A DNA stretch of 37,286 nt. It comes from Bacteroidaceae bacterium. Lineage in GTDB: Bacteria > Bacteroidota > Bacteroidia > Bacteroidales > Bacteroidaceae. Position 1 is the first letter of the stretch; every line of letters begins with the position of its first letter. The notes under the pieces are model-generated. The model did not search any database. It had not been told where the DNA came from and was given only the letters and a program-made list of their open reading frames with translations. The stretch lies in the NCBI GenBank assembly GCA_021443335.1, contig JABUUE010000006.1, positions 11,990 to 49,275 on the forward strand, given 5' to 3'. Of the stretch, positions 26,508-36,408 are shown piece after piece. Made by a program: the position numbers and the translations under genes.

Positions 26508-29500
26508 ATGGCAAAGAAATATACCGTAGGCATATCAGTAAATGGTAAGGATGCAATAAACACGCTGAAGGTTTTAGAAAAGGAATATTCTAACCTTGAC
26601 AAGGTATGGCAGCAGCTTGTGCGAGACGGCAAGGCAGAGTCCGAGCAGGGGAAAAAAGTCGCTAAAGAGCGAAGCAGTCTTGCGAGAGTCACCAAAGAAC
26701 TGAAAGAAAACACAATGCTTGTAGATAAAGTGATTAAGAGTTTGGCTTCGGACACAAAGCCGTCTCTCAATCAGTTGCAGCGCGCTTTTCGTGAAGTGAC
26801 GAAAGAGATATATCATACAGCAGAAGGCAGTTCAAAGTACAAAGAACTTGTGCAGCAAGCAAAGACCTTAAATGCGGAGATTAGCAGACAGAAAGCAGCA
26901 TTGCAGTCTTCGACAGGCGCAGTCAACAACCATACCTCGGCATGGAAAAAGACCGCGGCGGCCATCACTTCATATATGGGAGTCACTATGGTTATCGGCA
27001 AGGTGCAGCAGAAGATGTCAGAATTTGTTAGCCTTAATCTTAAATTCTCCGACCAACTTGCCGACATCCGTAAAGTGTCAGGACTTGCCATTAATGACAT
27101 CAACCAACTTGCCGTAAATCTTGCAAAGGTAGATACACGCACCACCATTGAAGAACTAAACAAGATAGCCTATGCCGGAGCAAAACTCGGTATCGGACAG
27201 TACGGCATATCCGGACTTGAAGGCTTCACCAAGGCGGCTAACGAGATAAATGTGGCTCTCAAAGAAGACCTCGGAGAAGACGCAATGACAGCCCTCTCAA
27301 AACTGACAGAAGTCATGGGGCTTATTCCAAAGATGGGAGTGGAAAAGAGTATGAAGGCGGTAGGTAGTGCACTCTTCATGTTAGGTGCGACATCCACCGC
27401 TACCGCAGGTAATATCGTGGAGTTCTCGAAACGACTTACAGGTCTCGCAAAAGTTACCGGAGTGACAACCGACCAGTTGCTCGGCCTCGCGTCCGCATCT
27501 GATGCTATGTACCTTATGCCGGAAGTGTCTGCCACTGCTTTCAACAAACTCTTCACCTCCCTACAAACGAAGCATAACCTTATTGAGCAAGAACTGTCAA
27601 TAACTCCTGGCACCATCAATAACCTTTATTCCGCAGGCAAGGCGATGGATGCAATGGTGCTCATATTTGAGAAAATGAAGGAGAAGGGCAACATGAACGC
27701 TCTGCAATCCGTATTCAAAGACCTCGGCTCTGATGGTGCTCGTCTCGTAAATGTTATGGTAACAATGTCGCAGAATGTAGATATGTTAAAGAAACATTTG
27801 CAGACATCCAAGACATCCTTTGAGGAAGCAACCGCTGTAACAATGGAGTACAACATCCAGCAGCAGACAGCAGCAGCCCTTATGGAGCGCGCAAGCAATA
27901 TCTGGGAAAAGGCTTTCATAAACCCCGAAGGTGTTGATACTGTAAAAGGATTAGCTAAAGCATGGTACGATTTGAGCGTACAACTTACCAGCTCTTACGG
28001 TTATATGACAAGCGTGAAGATTGCCTTATCTCTTGTTATGTCAGCCATAAAAGCAATGATATCCATATTACCACAACTTATAACATTACTCATGTTCAAA
28101 GGCGTCGTCGCAGCAGGCATGGGTGTTGTTAGTATGTTCAAGATGGTTGGTGAGGCATCATTTTTTGCGACAGTCAGGGCAAAAGGACTATCCACTGCGC
28201 TTAAAGGGCTGAATGCGGTCGGAACGATGAACTTAATTGCTATTGGTTTAACAACCCTATGGGCATTAGTGTCTGTCCTGGCTTCTCTCAAAGACAAGAG
28301 TGATGAAGCCGCAGATAGCATGAAAGGATTTGAGGCAGGAACTGAAGGCATAGAATCAGCGATTGCTAAGACGAAATACGAAGCGGAACAATACTATAAC
28401 GCAATATCAAAAGCAAAGAACGGAACAAAGGAGCATGCTACGGCAATAGACAACTTCAACAAGAAATTTGGACAGTATTACAATACGCTGCTCACAGAGA
28501 AATCTACAGCGGAGGAAGTAGCAAAAGCCTATGCTAAAGTAAACGAGCAACTGCGCGCAAAAGCCGTTCTTGAATTACGCGAGAAAGATGTCTCAAAATA
28601 TGTCACTCCGCGCATTGGATGGGAAGCAGAGAAACTGTATAAATACGACCTGCTAAGTCGAACATCTGGTGCTACGCAATTTAACGGAGAATGGCTTAAG
28701 GCCATAACAGCAGATGCAAAATCGTTCCAAGATGTAGTCTATAGGGTCGGCAAGGAAATGAAAGTTTCCACAGACATTGTTCAGGCTGCAATAAGAAATG
28801 CAGGAAAGCCAGTGCCAGGTGTAGTGAACGACGACCGTTACACCACTGAAACAATGTCATTGCAAGGATTGAGGGTTCGCACACAAGGGACAAGAGCAGC
28901 AACTGGTGCAGAACGAGCAGTATTTGCAGCTGCCGCTTATGCTGCCCAGCATTTTTCTCGTCTTAATGCGGAAAAAAGAGTAAACGACAAGTATAAGCCT
29001 TATCAGGCAGATTTAAACGCAGCCGTTTCCAATACACCGCCATCTCTTGGCAATCTCGAAAATCAAGCACCAGACAAAGATGCGATAAAGGCAGCAAAGG
29101 CAGCGGCAAACGCGGCAAAGAAAGAAAAGCGTGAGCGCGAGGCGGCATGGCGCGAAGAACTTAAAGACCAAAAGGATCAAGCAACTGCCATAATCGACAA
29201 CATCAAGAACTTCTATACCCGCCAAATAACGGAGGTCACTCGTCTTGCAAATGAGAGCGGTGACGATATGCAGAAGAAAATGCTCGACAGCCAGGTGAAC
29301 TATCTGAAATCTCAGATGGATGCAATGCTGTCAGAGGCACGCAAGGGTATCGCCGGCGAGAAGAACGCATGGGAAGAAGTGAAGACGCAGATCGCCAACG
29401 ACCTTATAGAACCAGGCAAAGACAGTATATCGTCTAAACTCATTCAGCGCATCAACGACACAAGCATATCTGCCTTACATAACAAACTCAAAGGACTTGC

Positions 29501-31565
29501 AGCAGCATTAGGCCTCGAAATGAACTCCGTCCTCGATGCCATCAATAAGAATGCTTCTGTAAACGAACTAAACATAGAAAACCGTCGCCTGAAAGAATTA
29601 GAGAATAGGTTAAAACTCATCGTCGAAAACAGTTTTACGGGAAAGGTTGATAAGGACTACCGTGAGAGCATGGTTGACCTTGGCTATTTCTCAATGACAG
29701 AAGACCAGACCAAGGCCTATACACAAGGACAAGGCAGTGGCGGCACAGGCAAGAACCTTGTTAGCACGATGAAGACGCAGATGGATGCGTTATTGGCAAC
29801 AGCGAGAGAGAAGATGCTTGAACTGTACGCTATCACTGATGCTTCCACGGAAGAAGGTAAGAACAAGCTCCTTACAATATTCTTCGGAGAGAACTGGCAG
29901 AACAGCGACACCGAACTACAGAACATCCTCAACAAGAGCGGAGCAGAAATGCAACTCTTCTATACGAAGATGCTTGAATATCTTAACGACTATACGGAGG
30001 CTGAGAAGAAAGCAAAAGAGGAGGGCAAGCGCGTATTCAACTTCCAGTGGAGCAACAGCGCAACTGGCGACGCTTTTACAAAAAGAGAAGAAGATGACGC
30101 AAACTATAAGGCTGGTGTCCTTAAATACACTAACCCCCAAGCAGCAAAAGAAAGGCCTGAATACGGAGTTTACGGCAATGAGAATTTCGTACAAGAGTTC
30201 GGCGTTGACCCTGAGATAGAGATGATAAAAACCCGTATCGCTCAGCGACAAATAGAATTAGAAGTGTTAAAGGCTACGCATGCCGACAAACTACTCATTG
30301 CGGATAAAGAGCGAGAGTTGTTTGAAGCACAGAACGAATATACGAAAGCAACAGTTGACCGCACCAAAGAGCAGATGGACGCTCTCTACGGCATGATGTC
30401 GCCATTAGAAGACTTCGGTTCGGCTGTCGGTTCCGCTTTCGCTACAATGTCTCAGGATGCGGAAAAAGGCAAGCAGGAGTTCAATGACGCTATCGCAGAA
30501 ATGATAAAAGCCTTCGCAAAGCAGACCCTTGAAATGCTTGTTGAATACACCAAGCGTCGCGCTTTTCAGAAGATAAACGATAAGCTCGTCCAGAAGCAAA
30601 TGAAAAAGGAAGGACAAGACGAGCAGAAAATCTTTGACGCATCAGGTGCGGCGAGAGTAGCAACGGAATCTCTCATTCAAGGTGCACTGACGACAGTAAA
30701 GACAGAAGGAGGAAAAGCGCAAAACCAAGTAGAAGAGACAACTGCACAGACTTCTATTCAAACAAAACAAACGCAGACGCAAAGTTCCGTAAATATGGGC
30801 TTGTCTGAAGCCATCGCAAATCTTATACTCGGTATCGCTGGTGGTTCAGGTAAAATCATAGAATCTCTTGGATGGTGGGGTATTCCGCTTGTTGCGGTAA
30901 TAACAGCATTGCTTGGTGGGCTTATGTCGTGGGTTACATCAAGCATCAGCAATCTTTTTGGCAGTTCAACATCAACAAGCACCGTTGCTTCAACACCAAA
31001 GACGAAACTCACATCAGGCATGCTCACTTACGATAGCGGTAATATACAAGCCTTCAGCGGAGTTATCGACGGCAAGAGTTATCCTGTTGTGGGCAGTGAT
31101 GGCAATGTGTATGCTGCAAAGGATGGAGGACAACTCGCCACAGGACTAATCAAAGACCCTATAACTACTTTTGTCAACGGGCAGCCTGCGCTCGTTGCAG
31201 AGGAGGGGCCAGAGATTGTTGTGGGAAGGGAGACAACAGCAGCAGTGATGATGTCGCGCCCGGACATTCTGCGCGACTTGGTGCAGATAGACCGCAATCG
31301 CAGCGGACGCACATACAAAGCATTCGCAGACGGTAATCTCGACCAGTTTGTCATAAACACCGATAACGGCAACGGAATGAGCGCACAAGACGCGCAGCAA
31401 CTCCGTGAAACTATCACTGCTCTCTCCCTAACCCTCTCCGCACTCCAAAGCAATGGCATCCCAGCCCATATCAATATGTTTGGTCGCGGTGGATTAGCAG
31501 AAAGCAATGCAAAAGCACAGCAGTTCATGCAGCGAAATAGCGGCGACAGATTGTATCGCAGATAA
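26508..31565 (+). CDS. phage tail tape measure protein
   Basis: 1685 aa; TP901-like architecture (DQLADIRKVSGLAINDINQLAVNLAKVDTRTTIEELNKIAYAGAKLGI...), hydrophobic segments, long coiled coils. Confidence 0.9.
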   Translation: MAKKYTVGISVNGKDAINTLKVLEKEYSNLDKVWQQLVRDGKAESEQGKKVAKERSSLARVTKELKENTMLVDKVIKSLASDTKPSLNQLQRAFREVTKEIYHTAEGSSKYKELVQQAKTLNAEISRQKAALQSSTGAVNNHTSAWKKTAAAITSYMGVTMVIGKVQQKMSEFVSLNLKFSDQLADIRKVSGLAINDINQLAVNLAKVDTRTTIEELNKIAYAGAKLGIGQYGISGLEGFTKAANEINVALKEDLGEDAMTALSKLTEVMGLIPKMGVEKSMKAVGSALFMLGATSTATAGNIVEFSKRLTGLAKVTGVTTDQLLGLASASDAMYLMPEVSATAFNKLFTSLQTKHNLIEQELSITPGTINNLYSAGKAMDAMVLIFEKMKEKGNMNALQSVFKDLGSDGARLVNVMVTMSQNVDMLKKHLQTSKTSFEEATAVTMEYNIQQQTAAALMERASNIWEKAFINPEGVDTVKGLAKAWYDLSVQLTSSYGYMTSVKIALSLVMSAIKAMISILPQLITLLMFKGVVAAGMGVVSMFKMVGEASFFATVRAKGLSTALKGLNAVGTMNLIAIGLTTLWALVSVLASLKDKSDEAADSMKGFEAGTEGIESAIAKTKYEAEQYYNAISKAKNGTKEHATAIDNFNKKFGQYYNTLLTEKSTAEEVAKAYAKVNEQLRAKAVLELREKDVSKYVTPRIGWEAEKLYKYDLLSRTSGATQFNGEWLKAITADAKSFQDVVYRVGKEMKVSTDIVQAAIRNAGKPVPGVVNDDRYTTETMSLQGLRVRTQGTRAATGAERAVFAAAAYAAQHFSRLNAEKRVNDKYKPYQADLNAAVSNTPPSLGNLENQAPDKDAIKAAKAAANAAKKEKREREAAWREELKDQKDQATAIIDNIKNFYTRQITEVTRLANESGDDMQKKMLDSQVNYLKSQMDAMLSEARKGIAGEKNAWEEVKTQIANDLIEPGKDSISSKLIQRINDTSISALHNKLKGLAAALGLEMNSVLDAINKNASVNELNIENRRLKELENRLKLIVENSFTGKVDKDYRESMVDLGYFSMTEDQTKAYTQGQGSGGTGKNLVSTMKTQMDALLATAREKMLELYAITDASTEEGKNKLLTIFFGENWQNSDTELQNILNKSGAEMQLFYTKMLEYLNDYTEAEKKAKEEGKRVFNFQWSNSATGDAFTKREEDDANYKAGVLKYTNPQAAKERPEYGVYGNENFVQEFGVDPEIEMIKTRIAQRQIELEVLKATHADKLLIADKERELFEAQNEYTKATVDRTKEQMDALYGMMSPLEDFGSAVGSAFATMSQDAEKGKQEFNDAIAEMIKAFAKQTLEMLVEYTKRRAFQKINDKLVQKQMKKEGQDEQKIFDASGAARVATESLIQGALTTVKTEGGKAQNQVEETTAQTSIQTKQTQTQSSVNMGLSEAIANLILGIAGGSGKIIESLGWWGIPLVAVITALLGGLMSWVTSSISNLFGSSTSTSTVASTPKTKLTSGMLTYDSGNIQAFSGVIDGKSYPVVGSDGNVYAAKDGGQLATGLIKDPITTFVNGQPALVAEEGPEIVVGRETTAAVMMSRPDILRDLVQIDRNRSGRTYKAFADGNLDQFVINTDNGNGMSAQDAQQLRETITALSLTLSALQSNGIPAHINMFGRGGLAESNAKAQQFMQRNSGDRLYRR

Positions 31566-31623
31566 CAACATATTCTCATACATATTCGCAAACGGTGCAT
31601 CGTTTGCGCTAAAACATACCTCT

Positions 31624-31660
31624 AAAGGCTGGTTCTTGCACAAGAAACCAGCCTTTATTT
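31624..31660 (+). terminator. rho-independent terminator after the tape measure gene
   Basis: AAAGGCTGGTT-CTTGCACAAG-AAACCAGCCTTT followed by ATTTTT. Confidence 0.8.
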
Positions 31661-31681
31661 TTAAGAACAAAAACGCACTTT

Positions 31682-32150
31682 TCAGGGAGAAAATATCCTC
31701 AGTGAAGAAAAAAGGACACCACCCTAAAACTTTTTTGTAATAAATTTTTCTTTCCTTCTGACTTCCCTTTACCTTTCTACCCCTTTGAACATATAGTGAA
31801 AGCGTTGCTTTCTCCATTGATTGTTAATGGTTTAGGTAGAGTATTTTGATAGCAGCTGGAGGCTGTATGTGCCTATTTTCATGCCTTTTTCTTATTTCAT
31901 TTTTCTCTCTCCCGTATATAGTTTTTCCTTAAAAAGGGTATATTTTATCCTTACATATAAATAAGAGAGTGTAAAGTGTTGAAAATTAACTAATAATAGT
32001 AAGGAGAAAATTTTGAGTCATTCATCTTTGTTCATCTTTACTCTCCTTTATGGCATTATTTCATCCTTGACGTTTTCGGCAGAAAAGCAAGGTCAGGGAG
32101 AAAACGCATTTTTCAAGGAGAAAATTCTTTGGTCAGGGAGAAAATCTCCT
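31682..32150 (+). repeat. short direct repeats of (t)caRGGAGAAAA in a long intergenic region
   Basis: Copies near 31682, 32001, 32092, 32114 and 32132; last three tightly clustered. Confidence 0.55.
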
Positions 32151-32294
32151 TGAACATAAAAACAAATAAATTCTGTTGTTGATGTCTGTAATATATAAAG
32201 GTAGTATGGAAGGAATTTGTATGGAGTAAAACTCAGTAAAAATTAAGTTTTATTTGATAAATATAAAATAAAAGTCAAATTTATTGAGTTTTAT

Positions 32295-32325
32295 TTTGTA
32301 AATTTAAAATAAAACTTTACCTTTG
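32295..32325 (+). promoter_or_regulatory. Bacteroidetes-type promoter TTTG-N19-TACCTTTG
   Basis: TTTG 32295-32298; TACCTTTG 32318-32325. Confidence 0.8.
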
Positions 32326-32344
32326 CACCTGTTATAACAGAGAT

Positions 32345-32776
32345 ATGCCTAACCTATCCAAACATACAAACATAACATACTATACTTATATGAGCAGATA
32401 TTTCTTTGTATTGAACTGGCTTCAGCTCGCTGTATTGTTACTTATTCATTTCTGTCTTATAACAACGATGGGCGTAGCAGTCACTCTCGGCTGCGCACTT
32501 GGCGGTATGCTCACCGCTGGTCTTCCGTCGTGGATGTTTCATAAGGACACCGATCCGAACAAGGACATGTCGTGGCGTTACAAATACTTCAATAAGGAGT
32601 ATAGACACGAGGTGTTCTTTCATTTCGGTGTCCTATTGCTTACATCCACGACATTAGTGTTTCCGTTCTGGCATCCGTTCTTCCGTTTTATTTGGGGACT
32701 ATCGTTGATGTTCTTTTCGGCAGTAATGTTTGAGACAGCCTACTATTATGTCTTTATAAACATAAGGAAGAAGTGA
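32345..32776 (+). CDS. multi-pass membrane protein (143 aa)
   Basis: Several hydrophobic segments (FFVLNWLQLAVLLLIHFCLITTMGVAVTLGCALGGML...). Confidence 0.7.
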   Translation: MPNLSKHTNITYYTYMSRYFFVLNWLQLAVLLLIHFCLITTMGVAVTLGCALGGMLTAGLPSWMFHKDTDPNKDMSWRYKYFNKEYRHEVFFHFGVLLLTSTTLVFPFWHPFFRFIWGLSLMFFSAVMFETAYYYVFINIRKK

Positions 32777-33777
32777 GCGAAGGCAGAAGCATATTTGATG
32801 TGCCGTGTTCTGTATATCGTAACGCACGAGACAACTACGGTCGCTATGTTGACCGTGAGACCGGCGAAGTGATACAGCAGATGACTCTCCGAGAGTTCTG
32901 CTTGTCTGACAGGTGGAAGCCTACTGTTGACCGACTCCGGCTCATGCGCAACTTATACGGCGAAGATGCGAAGAAGATGCCTGAATACACACAAACAAAG
33001 CAACTGATACCAGGAGCAACGCTCTCCGCACTCTTTGAGATAAAGCCAGTACATGATGCAAAGAAGCAGCGTACAGAAATAAAGTCGCGCATCACCTGCA
33101 ACCTAAAACAGCATACAGGCTTTATCTGCATAGACATCGACGGACAAGACAATACGAGTCTGCAAGACATGAATAGCATACTCCGCACTCTCCGACATCG
33201 CACAGAGGTAGCATTACTGATGCGCTCATGTAGCGGCACTGGCTATTTCGCTCTTATACCTATTGCCTATCCCGACCGACACAAGGAGCATTTTGCAGCC
33301 CTTATGCGAGAATACGCATCTCTTGGCATCACTATCGACAAGCAGTGCGGAGATGTCACTCGCGTACGCTTCGGCTCTTACGATGAACATCCGTACATCA
33401 ACGAGCATGCCATTCCCTACGATGACTTCATTACCGACACGCAGCCCCTCTCGCTGCCCCGACAGCACTTTTCTATACGACCAACAGAGAGTGGCGACGA
33501 ACTGATAAGCAAGATAGAGCAGTTAGTGGCAAAGTTAGAGCATTTCGGCATAGACATCACCAACGATTACGGCGACTGGTATCGCGTGGGCTTCTCCCTC
33601 GCTAATCTCCCTGAACCTTACGGCAGGCAGTTCTTCCACCGCGTCTCTGCCATCTGCCCGAAATACTCACCTGCCCACTGTGACACTAAATTCCGCGAGG
33701 TGCAGAATCCGCAGCGCATAGGCATCGGCACATTCTTCTCCATCTGTAAAGACTATGGAATAACTTTAAGAAACTAA
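32773..33777 (+). CDS. BT4734/VirE-N-like primase domain protein
   Basis: GATLSALFEIKP...TGFICIDIDGQDN...VALLMRSCSGTGYFALIPI; PriCT-like C-term; GTG start overlapping upstream stop. Confidence 0.75.
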   Translation: MSEGRSIFDVPCSVYRNARDNYGRYVDRETGEVIQQMTLREFCLSDRWKPTVDRLRLMRNLYGEDAKKMPEYTQTKQLIPGATLSALFEIKPVHDAKKQRTEIKSRITCNLKQHTGFICIDIDGQDNTSLQDMNSILRTLRHRTEVALLMRSCSGTGYFALIPIAYPDRHKEHFAALMREYASLGITIDKQCGDVTRVRFGSYDEHPYINEHAIPYDDFITDTQPLSLPRQHFSIRPTESGDELISKIEQLVAKLEHFGIDITNDYGDWYRVGFSLANLPEPYGRQFFHRVSAICPKYSPAHCDTKFREVQNPQRIGIGTFFSICKDYGITLRN

Positions 33778-33786
33778 ATACACAAT

Positions 33787-34353
33787 ATGGCACTACCATC
33801 ACCAACCCACATATTAACGTCAGACCCTCTAATCATTGCTATTGTCGGTCCCTCAGGTGCCGGCAAGGACACGATAGCAGAGATATTATGCAACAGCAAC
33901 GGATGGAATCGCGTTGTGTCTTTCACCACTCGCCCTATGCGTGAAGGAGAGCGCGACGGCGTAGAGCACTGGTTTGTTAATGAGATGCCGCGCGGTGTGC
34001 CGCTACTTGCGCAGACTACCTACGGCGGCTACAAGTATTGGACTACGGCTGCGCAGGTCGTAAAACATGAAGTCAGCGTCTATATTATCGACGAAGCCGG
34101 ACTCGCAGACCTCCAGCAGACGGTCAGCATGCTATACAAGATAAACATCGTCAAAGTATATGTAGAGCGCGATGAAGAGATAAGGTATCAGAGCGGAGTA
34201 TCGGCAGAGCGCATTAAACGCGACCGCCACAGAATGCAATTCCATAAAGAATATTACGACTATATCATCATCAACAACAAGAGCATATCGGCATTGAAAC
34301 ACCGACTCCGCGCTCTTGCAAAATCAATTTACAAGAAATACATAAATACATAA
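33787..34353 (+). CDS. guanylate kinase-like (d)NMP kinase
   Basis: IIAIVGPSGAGKDTIAEILCNSNGWNRVVSFTTRPMREGERDGVEHWFV. Confidence 0.85.
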   Translation: MALPSPTHILTSDPLIIAIVGPSGAGKDTIAEILCNSNGWNRVVSFTTRPMREGERDGVEHWFVNEMPRGVPLLAQTTYGGYKYWTTAAQVVKHEVSVYIIDEAGLADLQQTVSMLYKINIVKVYVERDEEIRYQSGVSAERIKRDRHRMQFHKEYYDYIIINNKSISALKHRLRALAKSIYKKYINT

Positions 34354-34365
34354 ATACATACAAAT

Positions 34366-34731
34366 ATGACACTAAACGAATACCAGAAACAAGCAATGAC
34401 AACCTGTCTGCCTGAATCGCAAAACGACGCTTATATGCTCCTTAATCTTGTAGGTGAAGTGGGTGAGACTTGCAGCAAGATTGCAAAAGCCATCCGTAAG
34501 GATAAAGCCTTCTTCTCCTCAAACATCCTTATACCTGATTTTACCGATACAAAGGAGGAAGAAGATTTCTTGAATGAGATATACCAAGAACTGGGCGATA
34601 TTCTTTGGCAACTCTCCGGCGTATGCTCGGTTATGGACATAGACCTTGAAACCATTGCACAGATGAACCTCAACAAACTCGCATCACGCAAACAGCGAGG
34701 TGTCATTGACGGCAGTGGCGACAACAGATAA
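34366..34731 (+). CDS. mazG: MazG-like nucleotide pyrophosphohydrolase
   Basis: LLNLVGEVGETCSKIAKAIRK...EIYQELGDILWQLSGVCSVMDIDLETIAQMNLNKLASRKQRG. Confidence 0.85.
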   Translation: MTLNEYQKQAMTTCLPESQNDAYMLLNLVGEVGETCSKIAKAIRKDKAFFSSNILIPDFTDTKEEEDFLNEIYQELGDILWQLSGVCSVMDIDLETIAQMNLNKLASRKQRGVIDGSGDNR

Positions 34732-34810
34732 CAGCATATAGGGCAAGCGGCCGTATAATCTGAGAACCGCGCAAGCCGGCATATCCCTAACACTAATTCC
34801 ACTTTAACAA

Positions 34811-35296
34811 ATGAAAGACTATCCACTTTGCATATATCTCGACAAGCATGAACTCGGCTGGCTGCTTACAGCCTGCTTATGTGGCAGTCATCTTCGTTCA
34901 GCAACCGTTGAGCGTGTCTTCATAAACAAGTACAACGGGTTTCCGCCCGCTGTGCGACTGTATCTATGGATAACGACCTTAGACTTATTGTTTAGATGTA
35001 AATATACTATCTCTGACAGCATGTGCGGCATAGACAGACTCTGGTTTGCAAGATATGACCCGCAGAATCAGTATTTCATCACTGTAAAATATGATAGCGG
35101 AACATCAAAGTTCAATGCTTTCAAATATGACGGAAAATACTATATCAGCAGCACTCGCTTCGTGGCAAAATCTTACATAATAAAAATTGAACAAGACACA
35201 TCGCTTATGCCTGACTACGAAGAATACTTGCAACCAGGATACCGACTCGACAAATGGCCCGCCAATAGACCTAATGAGTATAAAAGCGAAAACTAA
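34811..35296 (+). CDS. hypothetical protein (161 aa)
   Basis: Intact ORF in the operon. Confidence 0.6.
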   Translation: MKDYPLCIYLDKHELGWLLTACLCGSHLRSATVERVFINKYNGFPPAVRLYLWITTLDLLFRCKYTISDSMCGIDRLWFARYDPQNQYFITVKYDSGTSKFNAFKYDGKYYISSTRFVAKSYIIKIEQDTSLMPDYEEYLQPGYRLDKWPANRPNEYKSEN

Positions 35297-35305
35297 TATG
35301 TAAGG

Positions 35306-35530
35306 ATGCTTATGGCAGCGATTTTATCCGTAAACCCGCTGCGCAGCACAGAACTTAATATGATAACGAAAGCGAAATGTATAATGACCTACCTCTGCAA
35401 GCGAGAGGTGGCATTCCAGAGGGGCAAGACCTACAAGATACACGATTTCTATTGGATAGTATCGGAGCAGGGTGAACGCTGGCACTTTGACGATTTCATG
35501 AACTTCAACGACCATTTCATACTGATATGA
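35306..35530 (+). CDS. small hypothetical protein (74 aa)
   Basis: Stop overlaps the ATG at 35527 (ATGA). Confidence 0.6.
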   Translation: MLMAAILSVNPLRSTELNMITKAKCIMTYLCKREVAFQRGKTYKIHDFYWIVSEQGERWHFDDFMNFNDHFILI

Positions 35531-35669
35531 GCAAAACTCATTCCTGCGCCATGCGGCAGCGTGGTACCCCCCCAACACATACCACCGACTGGAGATAGGC
35601 TCTTGTATAGCCAACTCTATAACAACCATCAACACCGACTCAATGTTAATACTTACATATAATGAATAA
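35527..35669 (+). CDS. unit 0: phase-variable methyltransferase-segment ORF with C7 tract (out of frame)
   Basis: As sequenced MSKTHSCAMRQRGTPPTHTTDWR* (ends 35598); with C8 it would read MSKTHSCAMRQRGTPPNTYHRLEIGSCIANSITTINTDSMLILTYNE* (ends 35669). Confidence 0.6.
35567..35573 (+). repeat. C7 homopolymer (candidate slippage tract)
   Basis: gtggtaCCCCCCCaacac. Confidence 0.85.
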
Positions 35670-36408
35670 TCCATTACAACACATCCGCGTCTTCACAGCC
35701 TTCTCGGGCTATGACTCGCAGTGCATGGCTCTCGACCGTCTGCATGAGCAGTTTCCCGGCTTCACCTACGAACTGGTGGGCTGGAGTGAGATAGACGCTA
35801 ATGCTATCAAGGCGCATAACGCCGTTTACCCTGATGCCGCCGACAAGAACTACGGCGACATATCTAAGATTGAATGGCAGTCGGTGCCCGACTTCGACCT
35901 CTTCACCTACTCATTCCCCTGCACGGACATCAGTGCGGCTGGTCAGCAGAAAGGACTTTCTGAGGGCAGCGGCACGCGCTCAGGTCTCTTGTGGGAGTGC
36001 AAGCGTGCCATCAGCGAGAAGCACCCTAAATACTGCCTTATGGAGAATGTGGCTGCACTGATGACGCAGAAGTTCCTGCCGCAGTTCCGCAAATGGTGTC
36101 GTTTTATGGAGGACGAGGGCTACACGAACTTCGCGCAGATACTCGACGCAAGCGAGTACGGCGTGGCGCAGCATCGAGAGCGTGTCTTCATGGTGAGCAT
36201 CCTTGACCCTGACGCGCGTTTCTATTTCCCGCAGCCGTTCCCTCTCGATAAGTGCATAGACGATTACCTGGAGACGGATGTGGACGAGAGCTTCTTCCTC
36301 AACCAGGAACGCGTGGATGCACTTATAGAGAATGTGATAAGCGGAAAGCAGACACACACCGAAGAACCATTAACCGATGACGATGGCGCACCATTGCTGT
36401 TCTCATGA
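35662..36408 (+). CDS. dcm: C5 cytosine DNA methyltransferase core (motifs I-VIII)
   Basis: FTAFSGYDSQ (I), YSFPCTDISAAGQQKG (IV), CLMENV (VI), YGVAQHRERVFMVSIL (VIII); no motif IX/X in this ORF. Confidence 0.9.
   Translation: MNNPLQHIRVFTAFSGYDSQCMALDRLHEQFPGFTYELVGWSEIDANAIKAHNAVYPDAADKNYGDISKIEWQSVPDFDLFTYSFPCTDISAAGQQKGLSEGSGTRSGLLWECKRAISEKHPKYCLMENVAALMTQKFLPQFRKWCRFMEDEGYTNFAQILDASEYGVAQHRERVFMVSILDPDARFYFPQPFPLDKCIDDYLETDVDESFFLNQERVDALIENVISGKQTHTEEPLTDDDGAPLLFS

Noticed and set aside
35324-35674. 116-aa minus-strand ORF covering the C7 tract
   Set aside because: Overlaps the 35306-35530 ORF and unit 0 antisense; no recognisable domain.
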